Of a stretch of 64,000 nucleotides of DNA, positions 50,151 through 59,376 are shown piece by piece (the first letter of the stretch is position 1; each line of letters begins with the position of its first letter). Origin of the DNA: Nocardioides luteus (GTDB lineage Bacteria > Actinomycetota > Actinomycetes > Propionibacteriales > Nocardioidaceae). The stretch is from positions 3,526,501-3,590,500 of the forward strand of contig NZ_JADOVJ010000001.1 in NCBI RefSeq assembly GCF_015752315.1, read 5' to 3'. Position numbers and translations under genes: made by a program. The notes beneath the pieces are model-generated. The model saw only the letters and a list, made by a program, of their open reading frames with translations. It made no database searches and was not told where the DNA came from.

Positions 50151-52408
50151 TCCTCGTCTGCGGCCTCGGTGGCGGTCTCGGCCGGAGTCTCCTCGGCGGG
50201 AGCCTCCTCCTCGAGCACCGGGGCGAGCGAGAGCTTGCCGCGGTCGTCGATCTCGGCGATCTCGACCTGGATCTTCTGGCCGACCTCGACGACGTCCTCG
50301 ACCGACTCCACCCGCTTGCCGCCGTTGAGGGCGCGCAGCTTGGTGATGTGGAGCAGGCCGTCCTTGCCCGGGAGCAGGGCGACGAAGGCACCGAAGTTGG
50401 TCGTCTTCACGACCGTGCCGAGGTAGCGCTCGCCGACCTCGGGCATGGTCGGGTTGGCGATCGCGTTGACCGCCGCCCGGGCGGCCTCGGCGGCAGCGCC
50501 GTCGGTCGCACCGATGAGCACCGTGCCGTCGTCCTCGATGGAGATCTGGGCGCCGGTGTCCTCCTGGATCTGGTTGATCACCTTGCCCTTCGGGCCGATG
50601 ACCTCGCCGATCTTGTCCACGGGGACCTTCACGGTGATGATCCGCGGAGCGGTCGGAGCCATCTCCTCGACGCCGCCGATGGCCTCGTGCATGACGTCCA
50701 GGATGGTCGTACGCGCGTCCTTGGCCTGGTTGAGGGCCTGGGCGAGGACCTCGGCCGGGATGCCGTCCAGCTTGGTGTCGAGCTGCAGCGCGGTCACGAA
50801 CTCCGAGGTGCCGGCGACCTTGAAGTCCATGTCGCCGAAGGCGTCCTCGGCACCGAGGATGTCGGTGAGCGCGACGTACTTGGTCTCGCCGTCGATCTCA
50901 CCGGAGATCAGACCCATCGCGATACCGGCGACCGGGGCCTTCAGCGGGACACCGGCGTTGAGCAGCGACATCGTCGAGGCGCAGACCGAGCCCATCGAGG
51001 TGGAGCCGTTGGAGCCCATCGCCTCGGAGAGCTGGCGGATCGCGTAGGGGAACTCCTCGCGGCTCGGGAGCACCGGCAGGAGCGCGCGGCGGGCGAGCGC
51101 ACCGTGGCCGACCTCGCGGCGCTTGGGCGAGCCCACCCGGCCGGTCTCACCGGTGGAGAACGGCGGGAAGATGTACTTGTGCATGTAGCGACGGTGCTTC
51201 TCCGGGGAGAGCGTGTCGAGCTGCTGCTCCATCTTGAGCATGTCGAGGGTGGTGACACCCAGGATCTGGGTCTCGCCGCGCTCGAAGAGCGCCGAGCCGT
51301 GGACCCGCGGGATCACGCCGACCTCGGAGTGCAGCGGACGGATGTCGGCCAGGCCGCGACCGTCGATGCGGACCTTGTCGCGCAGGACCTGGGTGCGGAT
51401 GGCCTTCTTGGTGAGGGCCTTGTACGCCGCACCGATCTCGCCTTCGCGACCCTCGAACTGGGCGCCGATCTTCTCGAGCAGGGCGAGCTTGATCCGGTCG
51501 CCCTCCTCCTCGCGCTCCAGCTTGGACAGGACGCGCTCGCGCGAGCCCTTGACGCTGTAGAGGTCGGTGACGTCGGCGCCGACGGTGGCCTCGACGGCCT
51601 CGTAGACGTCGTCCTGGTAGTCCAGGAAGATCGGGTACTCCTGCACCGGCTTGGCGGCCTGCTTGGCCAGCTCGGCCTGAGCCTCGACCAGCTGCTTGAT
51701 GAACGGCTTGGCGGCGTCGAGGCCACCGGCCACGATCGGCTCGGTCGGCGCCTGGGCACCGGACTGGACCAGGTCCCAGGTCTGCTCGGTGGACTCGGCC
51801 TCGACCATCATGATGGCGACGTCGCCGGTCTCGGTGACGCGGCCGGCCACGACCATGTCGAAGACGGCGTTCTCGAGCTGGCTGTGGGTCGGGAAGGCGA
51901 CCCACTGGCCCTCGATCAGGGCGACGCGCACGCCGCCGACCGGGCCGGAGAACGGCAGGCCGGAGAGCTGGGTGGACATCGACGCGGCGTTGATCGCGAG
52001 CACGTCGTAGGGCTGGTCGGGGTCGAGCGCCATGACGGTGATGACGACCTGGACCTCGTTGCGCAGACCCTTCTTGAAGGTCGGGCGCAGCGGGCGGTCG
52101 ATCAGGCGGCAGGTGAGGATCGCGTCCTCACCCGGGCGACCCTCGGAACGGAAGAAGGAGCCGGGGATCTTGCCCGCGGCGTACATCCGCTCCTCCACGT
52201 CGATGGTGAGCGGGAAGAAGTCGAAGTGGTCCTTCGGCTGCTTGGAGACGGTGGTCGCCGACAGCAGCATCGTCTCGTCGTCGAGGTAGGCGGTCACGGA
52301 ACCCGCGGCCTGGCGGGCGAGCAGCCCGGTCTCGAACTTGACGGTGCGGGTGCCGAACTTGCCGTTGTCGATGGTGGTCTCGACGGCAGTGATGACTGGT
52401 TCGGTCAA
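50147..52408 (-). CDS. pnp: polyribonucleotide nucleotidyltransferase (PNPase/GPSI)
   Basis: Phosphorolytic 3'-5' RNase of 753 aa: the first RNase PH domain (about 15-150), the helical domain (about 230-320), the second RNase PH domain with [20 protein letters not shown] and [20 protein letters not shown] near 410-470, the KH domain ([21 protein letters not shown], about 590) and the S1 domain ([19 protein letters not shown], about 665), then an acidic tail. TTG at 52408 is chosen because AAGGA stands nine bases upstream and the protein then begins at the family-typical position. A central enzyme of mRNA decay. Confidence 0.97.
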   Translation of the reverse strand: MTEPVITAVETTIDNGKFGTRTVKFETGLLARQAAGSVTAYLDDETMLLSATTVSKQPKDHFDFFPLTIDVEERMYAAGKIPGSFFRSEGRPGEDAILTCRLIDRPLRPTFKKGLRNEVQVVITVMALDPDQPYDVLAINAASMSTQLSGLPFSGPVGGVRVALIEGQWVAFPTHSQLENAVFDMVVAGRVTETGDVAIMMVEAESTEQTWDLVQSGAQAPTEPIVAGGLDAAKPFIKQLVEAQAELAKQAAKPVQEYPIFLDYQDDVYEAVEATVGADVTDLYSVKGSRERVLSKLEREEEGDRIKLALLEKIGAQFEGREGEIGAAYKALTKKAIRTQVLRDKVRIDGRGLADIRPLHSEVGVIPRVHGSALFERGETQILGVTTLDMLKMEQQLDTLSPEKHRRYMHKYIFPPFSTGETGRVGSPKRREVGHGALARRALLPVLPSREEFPYAIRQLSEAMGSNGSTSMGSVCASTMSLLNAGVPLKAPVAGIAMGLISGEIDGETKYVALTDILGAEDAFGDMDFKVAGTSEFVTALQLDTKLDGIPAEVLAQALNQAKDARTTILDVMHEAIGGVEEMAPTAPRIITVKVPVDKIGEVIGPKGKVINQIQEDTGAQISIEDDGTVLIGATDGAAAEAARAAVNAIANPTMPEVGERYLGTVVKTTNFGAFVALLPGKDGLLHITKLRALNGGKRVESVEDVVEVGQKIQVEIAEIDDRGKLSLAPVLEEEAPAEETPAETATEAADEE

Positions 52409-52672
52409 GGAATTCGTCCTTAGTCTTTGTCGCGGAGCGCCCCCGCGCCGGGCGTGTGCGTTCACTGCGCACAGGGCCGGTCTTCGATCGAGACCCTCAG
52501 CCTTCTCGGCACGTGCCGAGATCTGGGAGTCACTACCGAGGACCGAGCCGGACGGGCGGGCCGCTCCTGGTGATGATCATTTTTCTTCGTACGCCGGCCG
52601 GTGGCCGTAGCACTCTCGGTCCAGCCTATCCGCCGACCGCCCGAAACGTGGAACGCGCGCCCCTCTCGCGTC

Positions 52673-53857
52673 TCACACGACGGTGACCGGGTGCCGCACG
52701 ACGGCGTCGAAGAAGTAGCCGCCGGGGTTGTGAGCGGCGACGTCGGGCTGGGTGCGGCCGGCGCGGTCGGTGGCCCGGACGAGGATCTCGTAGGTCCCCG
52801 GCGCGGGGTCGCGCCAGGTGAAGTCCCACTGCGCCCACCCGAGACCGTGGCCGCCGGTGGGGCGGCCCGGCGCGTGCGGGATCGCGGGCGCCCAGGTCTC
52901 GCCGCCGTCGGTGCTGATCTCGACCCGCGCGATCGGCGCCGCGCCGGACCAGGACCGGCCGCTGAGCACGATCCGCTCCCCCGCCGGGATCTGCGCGTTC
53001 CACGCCAGCTCGAGGGCGGAGCGGACAGGGTTGACGGTCAGCGGACCGTCGACGTTGTACCACTTGGTGTCCCACGGCGAGGTCAGCACGCTCGTGGACA
53101 CCTCCAGCGAGCCGAGCCACTTGATCGACGCGATCCCGATCCAGCCCGGCAGCAGCAGGCGCAGCGGGAAGCCGTGGTCGGGCAGCAGCGCCTCGCCGTT
53201 GGCTCCCCACACGAGCAGGGCGTCGTCGTAGGCCTTCTCGATCGGGAACGGCCGGCGCACCCGGCCGTAGTCGACGCCCTTGTCCACATAGCTGGCGTCC
53301 AGCCCGGTCGCCTGCACCGAGACCGCGTCGCGGCGGACGCCGACGGCGGTGAGCACGTCCTGGAGGCGTACGCCCTTCCAGCGGACCGCCCCCACCGCAC
53401 CGAGCGTCCACTTCGTGCCGCTGACCTCCTGGCCCTGCTGGGTGGTGAAGAAGCTGCGGCCGTTGCCGGTGCACTCGTGGACGGAGGTCGTCTCGACGTG
53501 CCGGAAGGCCTTGAGGTCGTCGAGGGTGAGCTTCACACCGGCGGGATCGCGCAGGCCGTCGCCGAAGATCTCCAGCTCGTACGTCTCGGGGTCGATCCGC
53601 GGGGTCGCGGTGTGGTTGCGCACGAACAGGTCGGCCTGCGGGGTCAGGTAGCGGCGCGGGTCGACCGAGTCCCACCGGGTCTCGGCGTTGGTGCCGTAGT
53701 CGATGAACCGCTCCGCGGGCAACGGCTTGAGGATCGCTGGCGCACCCGCCGCCGCACCGGCGACGACCGAGTCAGTCACCTGGGTAGCGCCCACGGAGGC
53801 CGCCCCGAGCGCAGCGGTGGTGAGGAACGTACGTCGGTTCAGACCTGGGGGCGTCAT
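52673..53857 (-). CDS. Tat-exported molybdopterin-dependent oxidoreductase (sulfite oxidase family)
   Basis: A 394-aa protein with a twin-arginine signal (NRRTFLTTAALGAASVG), the oxidoreductase molybdopterin domain (about 75-270) in which the Mo-ligand Cys is in VHECTGNGRSFF, and the C-terminal Mo-co dimerisation domain (about 285-390; ISTDGGETWAPA, WDFTWRDPAPGTYEI). A sulfite oxidase/YedY-like function is inferred from the fold; no heme domain is present. ATG at 53857 lies six bases after TAATAT on the minus strand, inside a dyad (53853-53876). A membrane or cytochrome partner is not adjacent. Confidence 0.91.
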   Translation of the reverse strand: MTPPGLNRRTFLTTAALGAASVGATQVTDSVVAGAAAGAPAILKPLPAERFIDYGTNAETRWDSVDPRRYLTPQADLFVRNHTATPRIDPETYELEIFGDGLRDPAGVKLTLDDLKAFRHVETTSVHECTGNGRSFFTTQQGQEVSGTKWTLGAVGAVRWKGVRLQDVLTAVGVRRDAVSVQATGLDASYVDKGVDYGRVRRPFPIEKAYDDALLVWGANGEALLPDHGFPLRLLLPGWIGIASIKWLGSLEVSTSVLTSPWDTKWYNVDGPLTVNPVRSALELAWNAQIPAGERIVLSGRSWSGAAPIARVEISTDGGETWAPAIPHAPGRPTGGHGLGWAQWDFTWRDPAPGTYEILVRATDRAGRTQPDVAAHNPGGYFFDAVVRHPVTVV

Positions 53858-53876
53858 GTCCGGATATTAACATGAC
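53853..53876 (-). promoter_or_regulatory. dyad around the -10 box of the molybdopterin oxidoreductase gene
   Basis: GTCATGT (53853-53859) and ACATGAC (53870-53876) flank the leaderless -10 box TAATAT (53869-53864) and the start codon. A bound repressor would cover the promoter. Confidence 0.4.
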
Positions 53877-53889
53877 CAACTTACTGTTG

Positions 53890-55968
53890 TTAACGCTTCG
53901 CCAGTCTGCTCGGCCACCAGATCCGGTCCCCGGCGTCGAGGTTGATCGCCGTGACCAGGATCGACCGGACGATCATCGTGTCGAGCATGACCCCCAGCGC
54001 GACGGTCACCCCGATCTCGGCCAGGAAGACCATCGGCAGCGAGCCGAGCACCAGGAACGTCGCCGCCAGGACGACCCCCGCCGACGTGATCACCCCGCCG
54101 GTCGAGGTCAGGCCGACGAGCGACCCCTCCCGGGTGCCGCGGACCTCCGCCTCCTCACGCACCCGCGTCATCAGGAAGATGTTGTAGTCGATGCCCAGCG
54201 CGACCAGGAACACGAAGGCGAACAGCGGGAACGCCGGGTCCGTCCCGGCGAACCCGAAGACGTACTCGAACAGCAGGACCGAGATGCCGAGGGCCGCCCC
54301 GAACGACAGGATCACCGTGCCGAGCAGGATCAACGGGGCGACCAGCGCCCGCAGGAGCACCATCAGCACCAGCAGCACGACCACCAGGACGATCGGGATG
54401 ATCACGAGGTCGTCGCGCTGGCTGGCCTCGAGGGTGTCGAACATCATCGCCGAGGTGCCCGTGACCAGCGCGCCCGATCCGTCCACGTCGTGCACCGCCG
54501 AGCGCGCGGCGCCGACGATGTCGTACGCCTCGGGCGAGGTCACGTCGGCGTCGACCACCGCCGCGATCGCGACGACGCCGTCCTGGGGCGGGCCGAGCGG
54601 GAAGCTCTTCATCTCCCCCGCCGGGGTCTCGGTCGGCACCAGCCCCTCCACCCCGTCGAGCGCCTGCTGCACCTGCGTCTGCGTCGCCGCGTCGGCGACC
54701 ACGAGCAGCTGGTTGGACTGGTCGGCCATGTCGTGGTCGACCAGGACCTGCAGGCCGGTGATCGAGTCGAACTCCTCGGTGTAGGTCTCGTCGGAGGCCA
54801 GCCCGTTGGCGTCGAGCCGCAGCAGACCGAGGCACGCGACGAGCAGGAGGCCGGTGGTGACGATCCAGATCACGCGCGGCCGGACCGAGACGATCGCGCC
54901 GACCCTCGCCCACAGGCCGGTCTCGGTCGGCTCCGCCGATCCGTACGCCGGGCGCTTCGGCCAGAAGACCCACCGGCCGCAGATGACCAGCAGTGCCGGC
55001 AGCAGGGTGACCATCACCAGGTAGGTCACCGCGATCCCGACGGCGACGACCGGCCCCATCCCCGAGGTCGAGTTCATCTCGGCGAAGGTCAGGCACAGCA
55101 TGGCCAGGATGACGGTCACGGCGCTGGCGAGGATCGCGGGCGCGGCACGGTGCAGCGCGTGCGCCATCGCCTCGTGGCGGTCCTCGAAGTTGCGCAGCTC
55201 CTCGCGATAGCGGGAGACCAGCAGCAGGGCGTAGTCGGTTCCGGCGCCGATCGCCAGGATGCTCAAGATGGCCTGGCTCTGGCCGTTCACCGTCAGTCCC
55301 GCGTCCTTGGCCAGGAAGTAGACCAGGCCCATCGTCACGCCCAGCCCGACCACCACCGAGACGATCGGGAAGACCCAGAGCACGGGGCTGCGATAGACGA
55401 ACAGCAAGATGACCACCACCACGACCAGCGCGGCCGCGAGCAGCGTCGTGTCGATGCCGCCGAACGCCTCCGCGGCGTCGGCGGCGGAGCCACCCTGGCC
55501 GGTGACGTGCAGCCGTACGTCGTCGTGGTCGGCGATCTCCCGGATGTCGTCGACGATGCCGGGCATCTTGCTCCAGCCGTCCGAACCGAGGTCGAAGGTC
55601 ACCGTGAGCTGGGCGACCTCGCCGTCCTGCGACAGCAGCGGCGGCGCGATCTCGCCCTCGACCCCGTCGAGCCCGCCGAGCTCGGCGATGTCGCCCGAGG
55701 CGACGCCGGCGAGGTCCTCGCCGGTGACCGTGGTCGAGGTGTAGACGAGCGTGGTGGGGATCGCGTTCGGGTTCTGGAAGGGACTCATCCTCTCGAACCC
55801 GCGGGTCGACTCCGCCGAGGCCGGCAGCCAGGAGGCGGCCTCGTTGTTCTGCACCTCGGTGAGCTTCCCGGCGAAACCGCCGAAGGCCACCAGCGCGAGC
55901 AGCCAGAGCACCACGACGACGTACTTGGTCCTGGGCCCGGTCAGCGTGCCCGCGATCTGTCGATGCAC
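53890..55968 (-). CDS. MMPL/RND family membrane transporter
   Basis: A 692-aa transporter with two copies of a 1+5 helix arrangement and two extracytoplasmic loops. The MMPL family sites are AIGAGTDYALLLVSRYREEL in the first half and VALGIDYNIFLMTRVREEA in the second (the Asp-Tyr pairs used for proton relay). GTG at 55968 is chosen because the further upstream frame runs through the rpsO terminator; no strong ribosome site is seen. It exports lipids or hydrophobic compounds in relatives. The stop is 32 bases from the oxidoreductase start. Confidence 0.92.
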   Translation of the reverse strand: MHRQIAGTLTGPRTKYVVVVLWLLALVAFGGFAGKLTEVQNNEAASWLPASAESTRGFERMSPFQNPNAIPTTLVYTSTTVTGEDLAGVASGDIAELGGLDGVEGEIAPPLLSQDGEVAQLTVTFDLGSDGWSKMPGIVDDIREIADHDDVRLHVTGQGGSAADAAEAFGGIDTTLLAAALVVVVVILLFVYRSPVLWVFPIVSVVVGLGVTMGLVYFLAKDAGLTVNGQSQAILSILAIGAGTDYALLLVSRYREELRNFEDRHEAMAHALHRAAPAILASAVTVILAMLCLTFAEMNSTSGMGPVVAVGIAVTYLVMVTLLPALLVICGRWVFWPKRPAYGSAEPTETGLWARVGAIVSVRPRVIWIVTTGLLLVACLGLLRLDANGLASDETYTEEFDSITGLQVLVDHDMADQSNQLLVVADAATQTQVQQALDGVEGLVPTETPAGEMKSFPLGPPQDGVVAIAAVVDADVTSPEAYDIVGAARSAVHDVDGSGALVTGTSAMMFDTLEASQRDDLVIIPIVLVVVLLVLMVLLRALVAPLILLGTVILSFGAALGISVLLFEYVFGFAGTDPAFPLFAFVFLVALGIDYNIFLMTRVREEAEVRGTREGSLVGLTSTGGVITSAGVVLAATFLVLGSLPMVFLAEIGVTVALGVMLDTMIVRSILVTAINLDAGDRIWWPSRLAKR

Positions 55969-56019
55969 GGTCTCAAGCCTGCGCCCGATGCACCCGCTCG
56001 AACGACCCCAAAACAGGCG

Positions 56020-56051
56020 AACGGGCCGCCCCCGAGTGGGGACGGCCCGTT
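56020..56051 (-). terminator. rpsO terminator
   Basis: A stem of about 13 bp with one mismatch (56020-56032 with 56039-56051), followed on the minus strand by CGCCTGTTTTGG. It lies 130 bases after the rpsO stop, beyond the intergenic repeat. Confidence 0.72.
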
Positions 56052-56079
56052 GCTCACGAAGATCAAGCAGCGTCGCGAG

Positions 56080-56177
56080 GTGCGTGCGATGACAAGGCGG
56101 GGGCGTGAAGGCAACCGTCAAGCGAAGCGGGTTGTCGAACGCCCCCAACGCCGTCAGCGCGCGTGCATCGCGGCGCT
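56080..56177 (-). repeat. about 100-bp intergenic repeat, copy 2 (3' of rpsO)
   Basis: Aligns by eye with 22567-22665 at about 80 percent of positions with one gap. As with copy 1, it lies between a minus-strand stop codon (rpsO) and that gene's terminator, in the same orientation. Confidence 0.65.
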
Positions 56178-56180
56178 GGA

Positions 56181-56456
56181 TCAGCGACGGAGGCCGAGCT
56201 TCTCAATGATCGAGCGGTAGCGCTCGATGTCCTTCTTCTGAAGGTAGTTGAGAAGGCGGCGGCGCTGGCCGACGAGCAGCAGCAGACCACGACGGCTGTG
56301 GTGGTCGTGCTTGTGCTCCTTGAGGTGGTCGGTCAGGTGGGAGATGCGGTGCGACAGCAGCGCGATCTGCACCTCCGGCGAGCCGGTGTCACCCTCGGTC
56401 GTGGCGTACTCGGCGATGATCTTCTTCTTGGTCTCCGCGTCAGTTCCAACTGCCAT
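56181..56456 (-). CDS. rpsO: 30S ribosomal protein S15
   Basis: A 91-aa protein with the S15 signature [21 protein letters not shown] (in parts: [29 protein letters not shown]), [25 protein letters not shown] at 56456 with GGAAGGGAG about ten bases upstream. The 300-base gap upstream (56457-56756) holds the promoter (TAGTCT near 56590 on the minus strand) and a GC-rich leader of about 130 bases with GGCCCGGGCGCGC and GGCCCACGGGCC elements that could fold; S15 leaders are autoregulatory in many bacteria, but no known leader class is recognised here. Confidence 0.97.
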   Translation of the reverse strand: MAVGTDAETKKKIIAEYATTEGDTGSPEVQIALLSHRISHLTDHLKEHKHDHHSRRGLLLLVGQRRRLLNYLQKKDIERYRSIIEKLGLRR

Positions 56457-56756
56457 GCGAAGGCTCCCTTCCGGCCCGTGGGCCTACTCGTTGCGCGGCG
56501 CGCCCGGGCCTGTTCACCGGGGCACTCTTGGTCCGCGGCCGATTTCACGGCTTGAGCTGCCGACCCCATGGGACGACAACCCGAGAAGACTAACAGCGAG
56601 CCGGGGTGCGCCCCGAATCGCCGCCATATCAGGCCACGAGCACGAGCCGTGCCACCAGCCGCCGCAACCGCCACCAGAGCTTCATCGCTTCCTCACCCTC
56701 GTCTCTCCGCCATATGGATCGACGCTGCGGAACGGAGATCGGTTGCATCGGTCGGG

Positions 56757-57950
56757 TCATGGCTTGTCGGCGGTACCCGCGGACGCGCTCGGAGATGCGC
56801 TCGGAGATGCGCTCGGGGATGCGCTCGCGGATGCGCTCGGCGAGCTCGTCGTGACCCCGGGCAGCGACACCTTCGGCACGGTGGCCAGCGGTGGCTCCTG
56901 GATCGCCGGCGCGTCCTCACTCCCGTCCGCGAAGGCGTTCGGGTCGAGCGCGGTCTCCGGCTGGACCCGGCTGGGCAGCGGGAAGACGTTGTAGAGCTGC
57001 GCGGCACCGTTGGACCACGGGTAGAAGATCCGCGGCTGGAGCGGCTCACCGGTCATCTCGTCGGTGCAGGCCACCTCGGCCATGTCCAGCTCGTCGACGG
57101 CCAGCGGCGGCAGTGGCGCGGCACTCGTCGAGGTGCAGTCGGGCTGGGTGACGACGTCGATCGGCTTGCCCTCCTGGTCGAAGAGCTGGACGCCCGTCAG
57201 CGGCTTGCCCGAGGCGTCGTACGGGTAGATGTTGCTGACCCACCTGCCGCCGGAGTAGACGCCCGCCTGCTCGTCGATCGGCGCCGCGTAGGCGCCGCCG
57301 GCCTCGTTGAAGCCGTCGCTCCAGCCGCGGTCGTAGTCGGCGCCGCCACCACCCCACGTCGCCCAGGTCATGAAGAGCACGAAGGCGGCGAAGACGTTCA
57401 GGACCAGGAGCACGACGCGCGCGAGGGTCCCCCGCTCACCACCCGGCCAGACCCGGCCGGCGCCGATGAACATGCTGACCGCAACCGCCGCGATGAGCAG
57501 CAGAACCGCCGGTGCGCTCGACATGCTCAGGCCGAACACCGCCGAGACCAGAGCGACCGCCGCCCAGGCACGCACGATCCACCACAGCGGCCGCAGCCAG
57601 GCGACCACGGGCCCCAGATCCGTACGCAGCAGCTCACCGAGCCTGGCGACCGCGGCGTCGAAGCGGGCGTGGCCGGCGTCGAGGAACCCGTCGACCTGCT
57701 CGCCGAACCCCCGAGGCGCCCGCACGCCCACCGGGATCCCGGCGGCGGCCCGCAGCTCCTTGGCGTACTCGACCGGGTCCCCGAGCGCGTCGGGCCCACG
57801 GTCCTCGACCAGCTCGGTGAAGTCGGCCTCGAGCCCGTCGGTGATGTCGCTGACCACCTCCGGGTCGAGATCGGCGAGCTCACGGCGTACGCGAGCCAGG
57901 AAGAGCCGCACCTCCGGTGCGACGTTCGCCTCTGCATCTGTGGTCGTCAT
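56757..57950 (-). CDS. HAAS-type membrane protein with a Ser/Ala/Pro repeat tail
   Basis: A 397-aa protein. The N-terminal helical HAAS (DUF1700-like) module (about 12-75; VRRELADLDPEVVSDITDGL) is normally found with PadR regulators. Three hydrophobic helices lie between about 120 and 195, then an extracytoplasmic domain with four Cys, and a tail of SPSASA/SPSASP units encoded by a 12-bp tandem repeat. ATG at 57950. The PadR gene is 79 bases upstream in the same direction, so the pair is probably one transcription unit in which HAAS proteins modulate or are controlled by PadR. No enzymatic motif seen. Confidence 0.78.
   Translation of the reverse strand: MTTTDAEANVAPEVRLFLARVRRELADLDPEVVSDITDGLEADFTELVEDRGPDALGDPVEYAKELRAAAGIPVGVRAPRGFGEQVDGFLDAGHARFDAAVARLGELLRTDLGPVVAWLRPLWWIVRAWAAVALVSAVFGLSMSSAPAVLLLIAAVAVSMFIGAGRVWPGGERGTLARVVLLVLNVFAAFVLFMTWATWGGGGADYDRGWSDGFNEAGGAYAAPIDEQAGVYSGGRWVSNIYPYDASGKPLTGVQLFDQEGKPIDVVTQPDCTSTSAAPLPPLAVDELDMAEVACTDEMTGEPLQPRIFYPWSNGAAQLYNVFPLPSRVQPETALDPNAFADGSEDAPAIQEPPLATVPKVSLPGVTTSSPSASASASPSASPSASPSASAGTADKP
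56779..56838 (-). repeat. 12-bp tandem repeat coding for the Ser-Ala-Ser-Pro tail
   Basis: Five consecutive 12-bp units, 56779-56838, with consensus G(C/G)(G/A)GATGCGCTC; the second and third units are identical. They encode the repeated SASP/SASA tail near the end of the HAAS-type protein. In-frame length variation by slippage is likely. Confidence 0.8.
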
Positions 57951-58029
57951 GCCGCCACCTCCGTAGCGCAGGCGCCAGAATACGGACGCGGCGGCATGAT
58001 GTTCTTGTTGTTCACTCGCTGACGCTCGT

Positions 58030-58356
58030 TCATGCGCGTGCCCCTTGGAGGATCTCGGTGACAGTGGTGGAGAAGTGGGACCAGTCCTCGCTCTGCTGCT
58101 TGAGCTGGCCTTGCCCGGCAGGCGTGATGCCGTAGTACTTGCGGTGCGGACCCGACTCCGACGGCACGACGTAGGAGGTCAGGGCGCCTGCGGCGTACAG
58201 CCGCCGCAGGGTGCCGTAGACCGACGCGTCCCCGACGTCCGTGAGCCCGCTGTCGCGGAGCTTGCGGACGATGTCATAGCCGTACGCATCCTCGCCGTCG
58301 ACGACGGCCAGAACGGTCAGGTCGAGCACCCCTTTGAGCAGCTGGGTGGTATCCAT
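58030..58356 (-). CDS. PadR family transcriptional regulator
   Basis: A 108-aa winged-helix regulator: TTQLLKGVLDLTVLAVV at the start, DAYGYDIVRKLRDSGL, GDASVYGTLRRLYAAGAL and the wing SGPHRKYYGITPAGQ all match PadR. ATG at 58356 follows TAGTGT (minus strand, 58369-58364) by seven bases, a leaderless start, so the GTG nine bases upstream is less likely. Dyad DNA (AGTGCGCACT, 58376-58385) and the repeated TAGTG words around the promoter suggest self-repression. Upstream of the HAAS membrane protein gene. Confidence 0.91.
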   Translation of the reverse strand: MDTTQLLKGVLDLTVLAVVDGEDAYGYDIVRKLRDSGLTDVGDASVYGTLRRLYAAGALTSYVVPSESGPHRKYYGITPAGQGQLKQQSEDWSHFSTTVTEILQGARA

Positions 58357-58375
58357 GCTTCGCACACTACTACGC

Positions 58376-58385
58376 AGTGCGCACT
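58376..58385. promoter_or_regulatory. palindrome in the padR promoter
   Basis: AGTGCGCACT is a perfect 10-bp dyad just upstream of the TAGTGT -10 box; GTAGTG-like words repeat on both sides. Candidate PadR operator. Confidence 0.4.
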
Positions 58386-58408
58386 ACTTGCCAGAGCATT
58401 GCACCGCG

Positions 58409-58431
58409 CGCCGCCGAGAAGCTCGGCGGCG
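58409..58431 (-). terminator. hairpin after the 58458-59327 membrane protein gene
   Basis: CGCCGCCGAG (58409-58418) and CTCGGCGGCG (58422-58431) form a perfect 10-bp stem with a three-base loop, 26 bases after the stop on the minus strand. No T run follows directly. Confidence 0.55.
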
Positions 58432-58457
58432 GCGAGGACCCAGCCCTCGAGCGGCGT

Positions 58458-59327
58458 CTAGGAGCGGCCGCGTACGTCCCGGACGAAGTCCTTCCAGGCG
58501 GCCGTGTCGCCGGCCGGTCCGGAGCCGCCGCGGACGGGGCCGGTGAAGGTGCGCACCTGGACGGGCTGCGCGGGCCGCCCGGAGGGCGAGGTGGGCGCCA
58601 GGCTCGTCTGGGCGGTCGGCACGGCGACGCTGGCACGCAGCTGCTGGCCGTAGCCACCGGGCGCCCCGGGCGTGCTGCCGGGCGCACCGCCCGGCGCGCC
58701 CCCGGAACCGGAGATGAGCGAGGACATCGGCGTGTACTCCTCCACCTCGTCCCGCTTGCCGGGCACCGCGAGCCAGATCAGCGCGATCAAGAAGCCGATC
58801 GCCCACCCGTACGTCAGCCCGTACGCAGCCCCCGACGCGATCACGTCGTCGAGCGAGGCCACCAGCCACCCGGAGCGGCCGTCGCTGAAGTAGGCGTAGA
58901 TGCTCTCGGCGGCCTGGCCGGCGGCGGTGGCGACGATCGCGGCGAACCAGCAGCCGAGGAACACCGGCCAGAACGCGCGCGGCCAGATGCCGACGGTGCC
59001 GAGCCAGGTCAGCAGCCAGGTGAGCACGAAGACGGTCGCGGTGAGGACCGCGGAGTGCACCAGGGCGTCGCCGGAGAAGAGGTCGCCGAACCCGCTGTTG
59101 CCGAAGTAGGTGAGCCTGTCGCCGAGCAGCGAGGCCACCCAGCCGGCCGAGTTGGTGCCGTTCTCGTCGGCCCAGGTCGAGAACGGGGTCGACCCGGAGA
59201 GGAACTGCAGGGCCCAGAGCCCACCGGTGACGAGGACCGCGTTGAGGAGGGCCGGGATGCCGCCGCGGGGGCGCTCGGCCTCGACCTCGGTCTCGTAGAC
59301 GGACGTGGGCGTGGAGTGGGGATCCAT
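58458..59327 (-). CDS. uncharacterised multi-span membrane protein
   Basis: A 289-aa protein with an acidic N-terminus, about four hydrophobic helices (near 25-45, 90-112, 115-140 and 170-195) and a soluble C-terminal third rich in Gly, Pro and Ala (GSGGAPGGAPGSTPGAPGG) that ends in a basic AWKDFVRDVRGRS. No family is recognised. ATG at 59327; TTG at 59336 would add three residues. A likely terminator follows the gene. Its start lies 49 bases after the ribF stop on the same strand. Confidence 0.75.
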   Translation of the reverse strand: MDPHSTPTSVYETEVEAERPRGGIPALLNAVLVTGGLWALQFLSGSTPFSTWADENGTNSAGWVASLLGDRLTYFGNSGFGDLFSGDALVHSAVLTATVFVLTWLLTWLGTVGIWPRAFWPVFLGCWFAAIVATAAGQAAESIYAYFSDGRSGWLVASLDDVIASGAAYGLTYGWAIGFLIALIWLAVPGKRDEVEEYTPMSSLISGSGGAPGGAPGSTPGAPGGYGQQLRASVAVPTAQTSLAPTSPSGRPAQPVQVRTFTGPVRGGSGPAGDTAAWKDFVRDVRGRS

Positions 59328-59376
59328 AACCAGCAATTCAACCGCACCTGGACGCGGCTGAACAGGCCGCCAGGAT

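Noticed and set aside
50135..52423. 762-aa plus-strand frame opposite pnp
   Set aside because: Antisense shadow; the minus-strand PNPase is certain from domain motifs.
53872..56220. 782-aa plus-strand frame opposite the MMPL transporter
   Set aside because: Its composition (runs of Arg, Asp, Gly, His and Gln) is that of an antisense shadow in high-GC DNA; the minus strand encodes a well-motifed MMPL protein.
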